This document shows positions 28,708 through 36,747 of a DNA stretch of 64,000 nt, in pieces. Both the position numbers and the translations under genes were made by a program. This DNA comes from Sphingomonadales bacterium (lineage in GTDB: Bacteria; Pseudomonadota; Alphaproteobacteria; Sphingomonadales; Sphingomonadaceae), in the NCBI GenBank assembly GCA_025352685.1, contig JANXSN010000084.1, positions 34,748 through 98,747 of the forward strand, given 5' to 3'. The notes under the pieces were generated by a model that was not told the DNA's origin, did not search any database, and saw nothing but the letters and a program-made list of their open reading frames with translations. Within the stretch, counting starts at the first letter, position 1, and the number at the start of each line of letters is the position of its first letter.

Positions 28708-29811
28708 TTGCGGGTTCTGACTTATCTCCACAGTTTCGAGCCTGGCGGACTCGAACGTGATGTCTTGCAGTTCAATGGTGCGTGGGCCGCCATGGGGATT
28801 GATGCGCGGATCGTGTTAGGGCGCGACGAAGGAGCGTTGGCAGGCGACGCACCCGATGTGCCCTTTTATCTGCTTCAAACCGGCAAGATTTCGACGGCAT
28901 CGTTCGAAACACTGTGGATGATCTGGCACCTGCCTCGATGGGTGCGACAGCTACGCCCCGACGTGATTTTCTGCGCGGGCAACAGCTACACGATCGTTGC
29001 CGTCGCATTGCGCTTGATCCTTGGGCGCGAATGCCCACCGATTGTGTTCCGGGTCAGCAACGATCTGACGCGCCGCGACATGATGCAACCGATCCGCGCG
29101 ATCTACCATATGTGGCTGCGGTTTCAGGCTCCCTATTTTGCGCGGATTATCGGCATGGCTGAACCGGTGCGCGCTGAAATCGTCACCCAGATGCGAGCCG
29201 ACCCCGCGCAGGTGGCAGTGATTGACAACGCCTCGTTGACGATGGCCGAGATTGACCGGTTGGCACGGTCACGCGCCATGGCCGCACGCGACCGACCGGG
29301 GCGGCGCTACCTCGCGGTCGGGCGGCTCGCCTCGCAAAAGAACTTCGGCTTGCTGGTCGATGCGTTTGCGCGCATCGCCCAGCCCGATGATCGACTGACA
29401 ATTGTCGGCGAGGGAGCCGAGCGCGCACGGCTCGAGCACCAGATTGCAAAGACCGGGCTTGCCACGCAGATCATCCTCGCGGGTCACCAGAGCCCGGTCG
29501 ATCGGTGGTTGGCCGATGCCGATGCGCTCGTCCTTTCTTCCGATTACGAGGGGCTGGGCATCGTTGTGATCGAGGCGCTTGCTGCCGGGCTTCCGGTTGT
29601 TGCCACCGCGTGCAGTCCCAACGTCGCGCTGTTGGTCGACGGCGTCGGACGGCGCGTGCCCGTGCGCGACGTTGCCGCGCTTGCAACGGCCATGGCCGCG
29701 ATTGTCGACGATCCCGTTGACATTACCGAAATGCGCGCAAGGGCCGAACGGTTCACCGTCGAGGCAAGCGGTGCAGCGTGGCGAGACCTTCTCGAAGATA
29801 TTGTCGAATGA
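28708..29811 (+). CDS. Glycosyltransferase family 4
   Basis: A 367-residue GT-B retaining glycosyltransferase. The N-terminal domain begins VLTYLHSFEPGGLERDVLQF, with the acceptor-side glycine loop. The C-terminal domain has YLAVGRLASQKNFGLLVDAF near residue 205, IVGEGAERARLE near 232, and the donor-binding E-x7-E motif EGLGIVVIE near 280. It starts at TTG 28708, six bases after the deacetylase stop. Donor and acceptor sugars are unknown; the neighbours suggest an envelope glycan or glycolipid. Confidence 0.9.
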   Translation: MRVLTYLHSFEPGGLERDVLQFNGAWAAMGIDARIVLGRDEGALAGDAPDVPFYLLQTGKISTASFETLWMIWHLPRWVRQLRPDVIFCAGNSYTIVAVALRLILGRECPPIVFRVSNDLTRRDMMQPIRAIYHMWLRFQAPYFARIIGMAEPVRAEIVTQMRADPAQVAVIDNASLTMAEIDRLARSRAMAARDRPGRRYLAVGRLASQKNFGLLVDAFARIAQPDDRLTIVGEGAERARLEHQIAKTGLATQIILAGHQSPVDRWLADADALVLSSDYEGLGIVVIEALAAGLPVVATACSPNVALLVDGVGRRVPVRDVAALATAMAAIVDDPVDITEMRARAERFTVEASGAAWRDLLEDIVE

Positions 29812-29887
29812 TCCCGACTTTCACGCGTCGTAGATTGTTGCTATCCGGCGCCTTGAGAACGGGTGCGCTGGAAAGACCTTCATAGCT

Positions 29888-30817
29888 TTGCAAAACACCA
29901 CACCACCTGTTGAAGCCGGAACCGCGGCGGGCGATCCGCCCCCGCTCGCGCTGAGCCAGTCGCCATTGTGGCGCTGGGCAACCCCGGCCCTGTCAGTCGC
30001 GCTGCTTGCGGCGATTGCCTGGCGGCTGCGCGATATCGATATCCGCGACGCCATCCCGACCAATCCGGTTTTCTGGGTGGTCATACTCGCTTATTGGGGA
30101 GCGCCAATCGTCGCAGACTTCGTCATCTATCGCCGCCTATGGGCTATTCCGCTCGAGGGACTGGTGGCGTTGGCGCGCAAGCAGGTCGGCAACGCTTTGC
30201 TGTTCGACTTGCTTGGTGAGGCGTATTTCTATGGCTGGGCGCGCAAGAAGCTCAATATGGCAACCTCGCCGTTTGGTGCCGTCAAGGACGTGACGATCCT
30301 GTCGGCCATGGTTGGCAATGGCTGCACGCTCATTCTCATGGCGCTGGCGTGGCCCTATATCGGCGATCTCGATCTGGGCGTGGCTGGGACAGCGGTGGCG
30401 GCTTCGATCGGGGTTGTGGTTTTGGTCTCGATCTTGATCGTCGCGTTTGGCAAACGTCTGTTCAGCCTTTCGAAAGGCGACCTGTGGTGGGTGGCTGGCG
30501 TGCACTTGCTGCGCGTTCTGGCAACGACCGGCCTGATCGCGCTGGCATGGAGCCTGTACGCGCCGAAGATAGCATTTGGCATTTGGGCGTTGCTGGCGAC
30601 CGCTAAACTCATGGCGTCGCGCCTGCCGCTGTTTGTCAATACGGAAGTGATTTTTGCCAATATCGTAATCTGGTTCCTGGGCCGAAACAGCGAGATCGAA
30701 CAAGTTGTCGGTGTCGTGACGATCCTGATCCTGTTGATACATCTTGTGGCTGCGGCGGCGTTGGCGATCGGCGACCTTGTGACGGTAAACCGTGCAGCGA
30801 AGGAGGAAGAAAATTGA
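29888..30817 (+). CDS. Multi-span membrane protein of unknown function
   Basis: A 309-residue protein with a Pro-rich cytosolic N-terminus (TTPPVEAGTAAGDPPP) and about seven hydrophobic helices. The layout (GALVARK-like loop ALARKQVGNALLFDLLGEAYFYGWARKK near residues 95-122, then long paired helices) loosely recalls the lysylphosphatidylglycerol synthase/flippase-type superfamily, but no diagnostic motif is clear, so I leave it unnamed. It starts at TTG 29888, 76 bases after the glycosyltransferase, and its stop overlaps the TTG of the DUF2141 gene (TTGA). It probably works with the sugar enzymes around it. Confidence 0.75.
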   Translation: MQNTTPPVEAGTAAGDPPPLALSQSPLWRWATPALSVALLAAIAWRLRDIDIRDAIPTNPVFWVVILAYWGAPIVADFVIYRRLWAIPLEGLVALARKQVGNALLFDLLGEAYFYGWARKKLNMATSPFGAVKDVTILSAMVGNGCTLILMALAWPYIGDLDLGVAGTAVAASIGVVVLVSILIVAFGKRLFSLSKGDLWWVAGVHLLRVLATTGLIALAWSLYAPKIAFGIWALLATAKLMASRLPLFVNTEVIFANIVIWFLGRNSEIEQVVGVVTILILLIHLVAAAALAIGDLVTVNRAAKEEEN

Positions 30818-31338
30818 AGAAGCTTGTTGCCCTTTTCGCCCTGCTGCCGGTGACAGCATTCGCGCACGTCCCCTCCTCGCCCACGCTCGGCATGGCCGAG
30901 GGGCGTTGTCGGGCGGGAGAGAGCGGTCCGTCATTTATCGTGACTGCAACAGGCCTGAAAGACCGTGGCGGGACGATGAAGGTCGAACTTTACCCTGCAA
31001 ATGATCGCGATTTCCTGCAGGACGACAATATTCTGATCAACACCGGCAAGGCGTTCCGGCGGGTCGTCATCGACGTACCCTCGACAGGGCCGGTGCAATT
31101 ATGCATCCGAGCCCCGGGTCCGGGCACCTGGGCGCTTTCGCTGCTCCACGATCGCGACGGTAATCGCAAGTTCAGCCTATCGATCGACGGCGTGGGCTTT
31201 CCCGGCAATCCGGCAAGTCTGGGTCCGTCCAAGCCCAAGGTCGCGTTTGCCCACGCGGTTGCGGGTAATGGCCCCACCCCTGTCACAATCCGCGTTATGT
31301 ACCGCAGAGGCCTGTTCACCTTCGGCCCGCTGAAGTAA
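30814..31338 (+). CDS. Exported DUF2141 domain protein
   Basis: A 174-residue periplasmic or surface protein. Residues 1-18 are a signal peptide (KKLVALFALLPVTAFA). The rest is a DUF2141 beta-sandwich, with the family pattern GGTMKVELYPANDRDFL, then ALSLLHDRDGNRKFSL, and a C-terminal GVGFPGNP loop. The function of the family is unknown. It starts at TTG 30814 overlapping the membrane protein stop, and the fusion gene begins nine bases after its own stop. Confidence 0.85.
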   Translation: MKKLVALFALLPVTAFAHVPSSPTLGMAEGRCRAGESGPSFIVTATGLKDRGGTMKVELYPANDRDFLQDDNILINTGKAFRRVVIDVPSTGPVQLCIRAPGPGTWALSLLHDRDGNRKFSLSIDGVGFPGNPASLGPSKPKVAFAHAVAGNGPTPVTIRVMYRRGLFTFGPLK

Positions 31339-31347
31339 GCGCCGCGT

Positions 31348-33447
31348 ATGCGGATTGTCGACGTCGCGGCCTTTTACACGCCCTATGGCGGTGGCGTTAA
31401 AACGTATATCGACCGCAAAATGGTGGCAGGGCCGCTGTCCGGTCATGAGATCATTACGATTGCGCCTGGCCCAGCCAACATGATTGAGGAGCGCGGGCCC
31501 AACGCGCGAATCATCTATTTGAAGGATCCGGCGTTTCCGCTTGATCGAAAATATCATTATTTTCGCGATGTCGAAGCGTTGTACGCAACGCTCGACGAAC
31601 TGAAGCCCGACATTATCGAAGCCTCGTCGCCTTGGCGGAGTGCCCGACTGGTCGGCGAATGGCGCGGCGCGGCGCCGCGTACTCTGATTATGCACGCTGA
31701 CCCGGCATCCGCGTACGGGTACCGCTGGTTCGGCGGTATTGCGTCGCGCGAGACGATCGACCGGGGGTTCGACATTTATTGGAAGCATCTTCAGAACCTC
31801 GACCGGCTCTTTGAAGCAACCATAACGATCGCTGGTGACGATCAGCTCCGCCGCCTGCGCGACGGGGGCATGCACAACCTTGTGCCGATCCCGATGGGCG
31901 TCGAACCGGGACTATTTTCACCCACGCTGCGCGACGAAGCCTTTCGCGCCCGCCTGCTCGAACGCTGCGACCTGCCGCCCGATGCTACGCTGCTGTTGGG
32001 CGCAGGCCGACATGGGCCGGAGAAACGCTGGCCCATGGTGATCGAAGCAGTGACGGCAGCGGGTGCCAAGGCTCCGGTCGGATTCGTGCTGGCGGGCGAT
32101 GGCCGCGACCGCGCGAAGGTCGCGCGTGCCGCAGCGCGCAATCCACACATCCAGCTGCTCTCTCCCGTAACCGATCGGCATGAATTCGCGCGGCTCATGG
32201 CGAGTTGCGATGCATTGATCCATGGCTGCGAGGCCGAAGTGTTTTGCACCGTCGGCGGCGAGGCGCGCGCGTCGGGCCTGCCGCTTATCATGCCCGATCT
32301 GGGAGGCGGCGCCGATCATGCACGCCTCGCAGACGGCTGGGTCTACAAGTCGGCCGACAAGGCGTCGCTGGCCGAAACCGTCCTCGATTTCATTGCTGCA
32401 CCGCGTGAACCCATTCGTGTACGAGCGATATTCCACGCCCAGCACGTCCGCACCATCGACGAGCATTTCGTCGACCTCTTCGCCTATTACGAGACGCTCG
32501 TCGGCAAGCCACGCACCATTGCGCCCACGCCGGTCACCGTTCGCGACGCCGCGCCCATCGTGGCGGCGATCGAACTGGGCGGGACGAAGATCAATGTCGC
32601 GATTGGCGCGCATCCCGATCGGTTGCTCGCCGAAACCGTCATTCCAACGACAACGCCTCAGGAAACCTTGCGCTCGGTCGAAGCCTTCCTCGATCTGTAT
32701 CGTGGCAGTTTTTCGGCGATCGGCATTGCCTCGTTCGGACCCGCCGGGCTCGATCCTACGCGACCCGACTGGGGATATATCACGAGCACGACAAAGCCTG
32801 GCTGGGGCGATACGTCGATCGCGCCGCGTCTGGCAAAGGCGTTCGGTGTTCCCGTGGCGTTCGATACCGACGTCAACGGTGCGGCGCTCGGGGAATATCG
32901 TTGGGGTGCACTCGAAAAGTCGTCAGTCGGACTCTACCTGACAGTCGGCACCGGCGTCGGCGGCGGGCTGGTGATAGACGGCACGCCGCTTCACGGTCTT
33001 GTCCACCCCGAAATGGGTCATATCCGCCTCGCTCGTCGAAAGGGCGACAATTTCGAAGGCGTCTGCCCCTTCCATGGCGATTGCCTTGAGGGCCTTGCTT
33101 CAGGTCCGGCGGTTTACGCTCGGTTGGGCAAGACTTTGAGTGAAGCCGCAGTCGACGATCCGGACCGCGCGCGGGTTGTCGACGATTTGGGGCAGGCGCT
33201 GGCAAGTTTCGTGATGAGCTTTTCGCCCACCAAGATCGTCATCGGCGGGGGCGTCGCCAAATCGCCCGGCTTCCACGCTGATATCGCCGCACGCATGCGC
33301 CACTGGCTCGGCGGCTATATCCGCGCAGAGGTGCTCGAAGGGAACGACTACATCGTGTCGCCCTTACTTGGCGACCGATCGGGCGTTGCCGGCGGCATCG
33401 CGCTTGCGCAGGACTTGCTCGAGCGTCAAAGTCAGCGCGGTCGTTAA
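31348..33447 (+). CDS. Glycosyltransferase family 4 fused to a ROK-family sugar kinase (fructokinase type)
   Basis: A 699-residue bifunctional protein in one uninterrupted frame. Residues ~1-385 are a GT4 transferase: TPYGGGVKTYI at the front, LLGAGRHGPEKRW near 218, LAGDGRDRAKV near 250, and the donor motif EVFCTVGGE (E-x7-E) near 296. A short linker (PRTIAPTPVTVRDAAP, ~390-405) leads to a complete ROK kinase: the ATP loop ELGGTKINV near 408, catalytic Asp in FDTDVNGAALGE near 506, TVGTGVGGGLVIDG near 531, a zinc-type HPEMGH and CPFHGDCLEG cluster near 550-575, and IGGGVAKSPG near 632. The ROK half resembles fructokinases. Hypotheses: one half makes or releases a sugar that the other phosphorylates. 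ATG 31348 is nine bases after the DUF2141 stop. Confidence 0.92.
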   Translation: MRIVDVAAFYTPYGGGVKTYIDRKMVAGPLSGHEIITIAPGPANMIEERGPNARIIYLKDPAFPLDRKYHYFRDVEALYATLDELKPDIIEASSPWRSARLVGEWRGAAPRTLIMHADPASAYGYRWFGGIASRETIDRGFDIYWKHLQNLDRLFEATITIAGDDQLRRLRDGGMHNLVPIPMGVEPGLFSPTLRDEAFRARLLERCDLPPDATLLLGAGRHGPEKRWPMVIEAVTAAGAKAPVGFVLAGDGRDRAKVARAAARNPHIQLLSPVTDRHEFARLMASCDALIHGCEAEVFCTVGGEARASGLPLIMPDLGGGADHARLADGWVYKSADKASLAETVLDFIAAPREPIRVRAIFHAQHVRTIDEHFVDLFAYYETLVGKPRTIAPTPVTVRDAAPIVAAIELGGTKINVAIGAHPDRLLAETVIPTTTPQETLRSVEAFLDLYRGSFSAIGIASFGPAGLDPTRPDWGYITSTTKPGWGDTSIAPRLAKAFGVPVAFDTDVNGAALGEYRWGALEKSSVGLYLTVGTGVGGGLVIDGTPLHGLVHPEMGHIRLARRKGDNFEGVCPFHGDCLEGLASGPAVYARLGKTLSEAAVDDPDRARVVDDLGQALASFVMSFSPTKIVIGGGVAKSPGFHADIAARMRHWLGGYIRAEVLEGNDYIVSPLLGDRSGVAGGIALAQDLLERQSQRGR

Positions 33448-33481
33448 GGCGAGTCGCGTTACACGATCGGGGGGACGTCGC

Positions 33482-33883
33482 ATGGCAATGTTTGGAAGGG
33501 CGGATGTGACATCCGGCGGAGCACGATCAGCCGGCGGCAATCTCAGCTTTATCGGCCATGAGGTGACGATTACCGGCAATATCGGAGGATCAGGCAATCT
33601 TCATATCGACGGACGCATCGAAGGCGACGTCACCGCCTCCAGTCTTATCCTGGGTACCGACGGTTATGTTCGCGGCAACATCGTTGCCGATTCCGCACAG
33701 GTTTCCGGCAGCGTCGAAGGCACCGTCGCGGCGAGGTCGCTGGTGATCGAAGCCACGGCACGGATCGTGGGAGACCTTAGCTACGATGCAGTCAGTGTTG
33801 CATCGGGCGCCCAGGTAGAGGGTCGCGTGAAGCGGCTGACCCGCGACGCCGAACCGTCGCTAAAGCTAATTGCCTCGGATTGA
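33482..33883 (+). CDS. Bactofilin family polymer-forming cytoskeletal protein
   Basis: A 133-residue protein made of a right-handed beta-helix (about residues 20-115) with the bactofilin repeat pattern ITGNIGGSGNLHIDGRIEGDV, ASSLILGTDGYVRGNIVAD, SVEGTVAARSLVIEATARIVGDL. It assembles into filaments at the membrane and guides cell-wall or appendage enzymes. ATG 33482 was chosen over the open extension inside the fusion gene. It lies 34 bases after the fusion gene, and its C-terminal ~20 residues are unstructured. Confidence 0.88.
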   Translation: MAMFGRADVTSGGARSAGGNLSFIGHEVTITGNIGGSGNLHIDGRIEGDVTASSLILGTDGYVRGNIVADSAQVSGSVEGTVAARSLVIEATARIVGDLSYDAVSVASGAQVEGRVKRLTRDAEPSLKLIASD

Positions 33884-34148
33884 CGCCTGACAACGCTGTT
33901 CCGCTGCGACCTTTCGCCGCGGCTCTTGTCGACGCACAAGGCTCCCGGGGCTGCACCACCCGATGCTTCACGCCCTCGGTCACTCGGTATGTCGATTGTG
34001 CGCCAGCAAACACGACCGCCGGTGGAACGCCGGCAACGGCGGCACTATCGGCGCAATCGCTCCTGCGCCCTTCGTCGGCGACGCGATGAGCCCGAACCCC
34101 CGGTAGGCGCGAGATACACCGGCAGGGGCGCTACGCGAACGGCCAGAA

Positions 34149-34171
34149 CGGGGGCGAGTCGCGCGCCCCCG
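34149..34171. repeat. 8-base-pair hairpin CGGGGGCG/CGCCCCCG
   Basis: Arms at 34149-34156 and 34164-34171 are exact reverse complements around a seven-base loop. It lies 265 bases after the bactofilin stop, and AATTT follows the right arm. It may act as a transcription end point, but there is no true T-run. Confidence 0.45.
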
Positions 34172-34291
34172 AATTTGGCTTCTCGTGTTTGGTATCGAGC
34201 GATTCGGGATCGGCGGGGTTGCATGCAGCCAAAGCCAAGGCCGCGATTGACTCTTTTCAGGCTCCACGTGTCGACAGTGCGATTTCTCCCC

Positions 34292-34306
34292 GATAACCTC
34301 GTTATC
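34292..34306. promoter_or_regulatory. Perfect palindrome GATAAC-CTC-GTTATC
   Basis: Six-base arms around a three-base centre, 13 bases upstream of the ATG of the 87-codon frame. Position and symmetry suit a repressor operator; no regulator can be assigned. Confidence 0.35.
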
Positions 34307-34319
34307 TACAGGAAAAACC

Positions 34320-34583
34320 ATGTCGATTGGGGCTGGAGCGACTCAGAAAAGCGTGACAACTTTTGTCTCACAGCTGGAACAAATCGCAGGCCTCAAAGCC
34401 TGCGGAATGAACCGGGTGCCCGGGCTGGTAACGGTCACGGAGGCGAAACAAACGTCGAAAGCGAAGCGTACCGACCTGTACCAGGGGTTGGCGAAAGGCG
34501 CGAGGCGCAGCGGAATGAAGGCGAAAGTCGTCGTAACGCAACCCTTTGAGAGCCACGACAACCAGGCGATGGCGCTGTCTTGA
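34320..34583 (+). CDS. Possible small basic protein (87 aa), unrecognised
   Basis: An 87-codon frame beginning at ATG 34320 with AGGA six bases upstream. The predicted protein is basic (KQTSKAKRTDLYQGLAKGARR in the middle) with no hydrophobic segment. I recognise no family. Against a gene: third positions are less G/C-rich than in the neighbours, and the same bases fold into several hairpins, as a structured RNA would. Confidence 0.3.
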   Translation: MSIGAGATQKSVTTFVSQLEQIAGLKACGMNRVPGLVTVTEAKQTSKAKRTDLYQGLAKGARRSGMKAKVVVTQPFESHDNQAMALS

Positions 34584-34834
34584 CGGGGACGTGAAAGCCG
34601 AACGAAAAAGCGAAGCGACCGCAGCACGCTAGAGCCCTTCGGGTTCGCGGTCGTGGAAGGAAGCTGACTTCGGGGGAGGCGTCATTTAGCGACTACGCAC
34701 GGTCTGGTCCGGTGCAGTGGGGGGTCGATGGCAAAACCGGCCCCCATTGACCTTTGTGGACCGCTTGCGAAACCGACGTATTTTTAGGCCGCCGATGAAT
34801 TGATTTTGATGCCGCGGCACCGCATGGGCACCGC

Positions 34835-35836
34835 ATGCGCTTTTTCTCCGACAACGCCGCTGCCGCTCACCCTGCCGTGCTCGATGCGCTGGCGCATGCC
34901 AACCATGTCGATACCGCCTACGACGGTGACGCACTCAGCACTTCGCTCGATGCCGCCTTTTCAGACTTGTTCGAAACGCAAGTCCGCGCGATCTGGGTAT
35001 CGAGTGGTACAGCTGCCAATGCGCTGGCGCTGGCTGCGCTCTGCCCGCCGTTTCGTGGCGTCGTGTGTCACCGCGATTCTCATATTGAGAATGACGAGGC
35101 TGGCGCCATCGAATTCTACACCGGCGGGGCCAAACTGATACTCGCTGAGGGGGCCGGGGCAAAACTGTCTCCCGAAACCATCACAGCGCGGATCGGGGAG
35201 ATTGCCAATGATGTCCACCGCGTCCAGCCGGCTGTCCTTTCCATCACCAATGCCACCGAATACGGGCGCAGCTATGCGCCAGACGAGGTTGCGGCGATTG
35301 GCGACCTGGCGAGGGCGCGCAACTTGCGCTTTCACATGGACGGTGCCCGTTTTGCCAATGCCGTGGTCCACACCGGCGCAACGCCCGCCGATTTAACATG
35401 GCGGGCGGGGATCGAGGCCCTGAGCTTCGGCTTTATCAAGAACGGCGGGCTCTCGGCCGAAATCCTGGTCTGTTTTGATCTAAGCATAGCCAACGAAATT
35501 CGCATCCGCCGCAAACGCGCAGGCCATTTGGTGTCGAAGGGTCGATATCTTGCAGCGCAGGTCCTCGCGCTGCTCGAGGATGATCGCTGGCTTGCCAACG
35601 CGCGCGCGGCCAATGCGGGCGCTGCCAGACTGGCCAATGCTGCCGGGCCACGATTAATACATCCCGTCGAGGCGAACGAGGTGTTCGCCCTCATGACGCC
35701 CGACGAGGCGGGACAGTTGCGCGCGAAAGGCTTCGAATTTTACGACTGGGCGGCCGGCGAGGTTCGTTTCGTGGTTTCGTGGGACCAGCCCCAGACACAG
35801 ATTGAGGCACTGGCTGCAGCACTTGTTGCGTTATGA
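34835..35836 (+). CDS. ltaE: Low-specificity L-threonine aldolase
   Basis: PLP enzyme that cleaves threonine or allo-threonine to glycine and acetaldehyde. It has 333 residues, the family length. Markers are FFSDNAAAAHP at the front (family: SDN-x-A), WVSSGTAANALAL for cofactor phosphate, HIENDEAGAIEFY, RNLRFHMDGARFANA with the cofactor-binding Asp, and SFGFIKNGGL with the Schiff-base Lys (GGTKNG in many homologues; FIKNG here). Its TGA overlaps the ATG of the DMT transporter. Confidence 0.93.
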   Translation: MRFFSDNAAAAHPAVLDALAHANHVDTAYDGDALSTSLDAAFSDLFETQVRAIWVSSGTAANALALAALCPPFRGVVCHRDSHIENDEAGAIEFYTGGAKLILAEGAGAKLSPETITARIGEIANDVHRVQPAVLSITNATEYGRSYAPDEVAAIGDLARARNLRFHMDGARFANAVVHTGATPADLTWRAGIEALSFGFIKNGGLSAEILVCFDLSIANEIRIRRKRAGHLVSKGRYLAAQVLALLEDDRWLANARAANAGAARLANAAGPRLIHPVEANEVFALMTPDEAGQLRAKGFEFYDWAAGEVRFVVSWDQPQTQIEALAAALVAL

Positions 35837-36747
35837 GCAGTCAGTCGATGCTCCAACCCCGTATCCTCATCCCGTTCACCATCGCGACGTTGATCTGGGG
35901 GTCGACCTGGTTCGTCATCCGTGGCCAGTTGGGCGTGGTCCCGCCGACTTGGAGTGTCGCCTATCGTTTCCTGATTGGCGCCGCCACGATGTTTGCCTGG
36001 GCCAGGTACACGCGCGCGCCGCTTGACATTGGTCGTCCGGGCCAGATTTTTGCCGTGCTGTTCGGGCTCGCCCAATTCGTCATGAACTTCAATTTTATCT
36101 ATCGGGCGGAGGACCAAATTACCTCGGGGTTGGTAGCCGTGGTATTCGCATTGCTTATCGTCCCGAACGCGATCTTCGGGCGCATTTTCTTGAAAGCGCC
36201 GCTCTCGAGCCGCTTTTTGGCGGGATCGGGCATTGCCTTGGTCGGCGTTGCTCTGCTGATCGTGCAAGAAGTGCGGCGGGACGGATCGAGCACCGAGGCA
36301 ACTTTGTTCGGTACAACCTTGACGGTGCTTGGCCTGATGTCCGCATCGGTGGCGAATATCATGCAGGGAACCAAGCAGGCGCGCGCCTTGCCGATGGCGT
36401 CGGTGCTCGCCTGGGGCATGTTATGGGGCGGGTTGATGAATGCGGTGCTCGGTCTTGCGACCGTTGGACCGCCCGTGATCGAGACACATGCGCTCTACTG
36501 GGCAGGCGTCGTTTACCTCGGCGTGTTCGCGAGCGCGATCGCCTTCACCGCTTATTTCAGTGTGATCCGCGCAATCGGTCCGGCGCGTGCGGCATATTCG
36601 GGAGTCTTGACACCGATCCTTGCGATGCTGCTCTCGACGCTGTTCGAGAACTACCGCTGGACTGCGCTGGCGGCCGCTGGCGGCGCTGTCGCCATGGTGG
36701 GGTTGCTAGTTGCCCTAGGCGGCAAGCGCATCGCGACTGGACGCTAG
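35833..36747 (+). CDS. EamA/DMT-family transporter
   Basis: A 304-residue integral membrane protein with ten predicted helices in two EamA repeats (the first begins FTIATLIWGSTWFVIRGQLG, the second ATLFGTTLTVLGLMSASVANI). DMT members often export amino acids or metabolites; translational coupling to threonine aldolase (ATGA) hints at an amino-acid-related substrate. The C-terminus overlaps the convergent SDR gene by 33 bases. Confidence 0.9.
   Translation: MSSQSMLQPRILIPFTIATLIWGSTWFVIRGQLGVVPPTWSVAYRFLIGAATMFAWARYTRAPLDIGRPGQIFAVLFGLAQFVMNFNFIYRAEDQITSGLVAVVFALLIVPNAIFGRIFLKAPLSSRFLAGSGIALVGVALLIVQEVRRDGSSTEATLFGTTLTVLGLMSASVANIMQGTKQARALPMASVLAWGMLWGGLMNAVLGLATVGPPVIETHALYWAGVVYLGVFASAIAFTAYFSVIRAIGPARAAYSGVLTPILAMLLSTLFENYRWTALAAAGGAVAMVGLLVALGGKRIATGR

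Larger units (their letters stand above)
33884..34834. other. 951-base spacer, hairpin-rich, no recognised gene
   Basis: No family-level gene is seen between the bactofilin and threonine aldolase genes. The first half contains an 8-base hairpin (34149-34171). The second half has a perfect palindrome at 34292-34306 followed by a ribosome-binding site and an 87-codon frame, and several strong hairpins: CGCAGGC/GCCTGCG at 34385-34404, GAGCCC/GGGTTC near 34632-34646 and CGACCGC/GCGGTCG around it. Base and codon use differ from the neighbouring genes (purine-rich, many GAAA and GCGAA stretches). It could be a structured RNA, a small foreign gene, or both. Confidence 0.5.

Noticed and set aside
34550..34583. 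The end of the 87-codon frame reads SHDNQAMALS, resembling a tmRNA proteolysis tag (ANDN-type)
   Set aside because: No GGGG acceptor strand, no T-loop and no encoded CCA can be placed around it, and the tag end (LS rather than AA) is wrong. The similarity is likely chance.
34343..34627. A 94-codon minus-strand frame in the hairpin-rich spacer
   Set aside because: It is the complement of the plus-strand frame, rich in Ser/Arg/Phe with no motif; nothing favours it.
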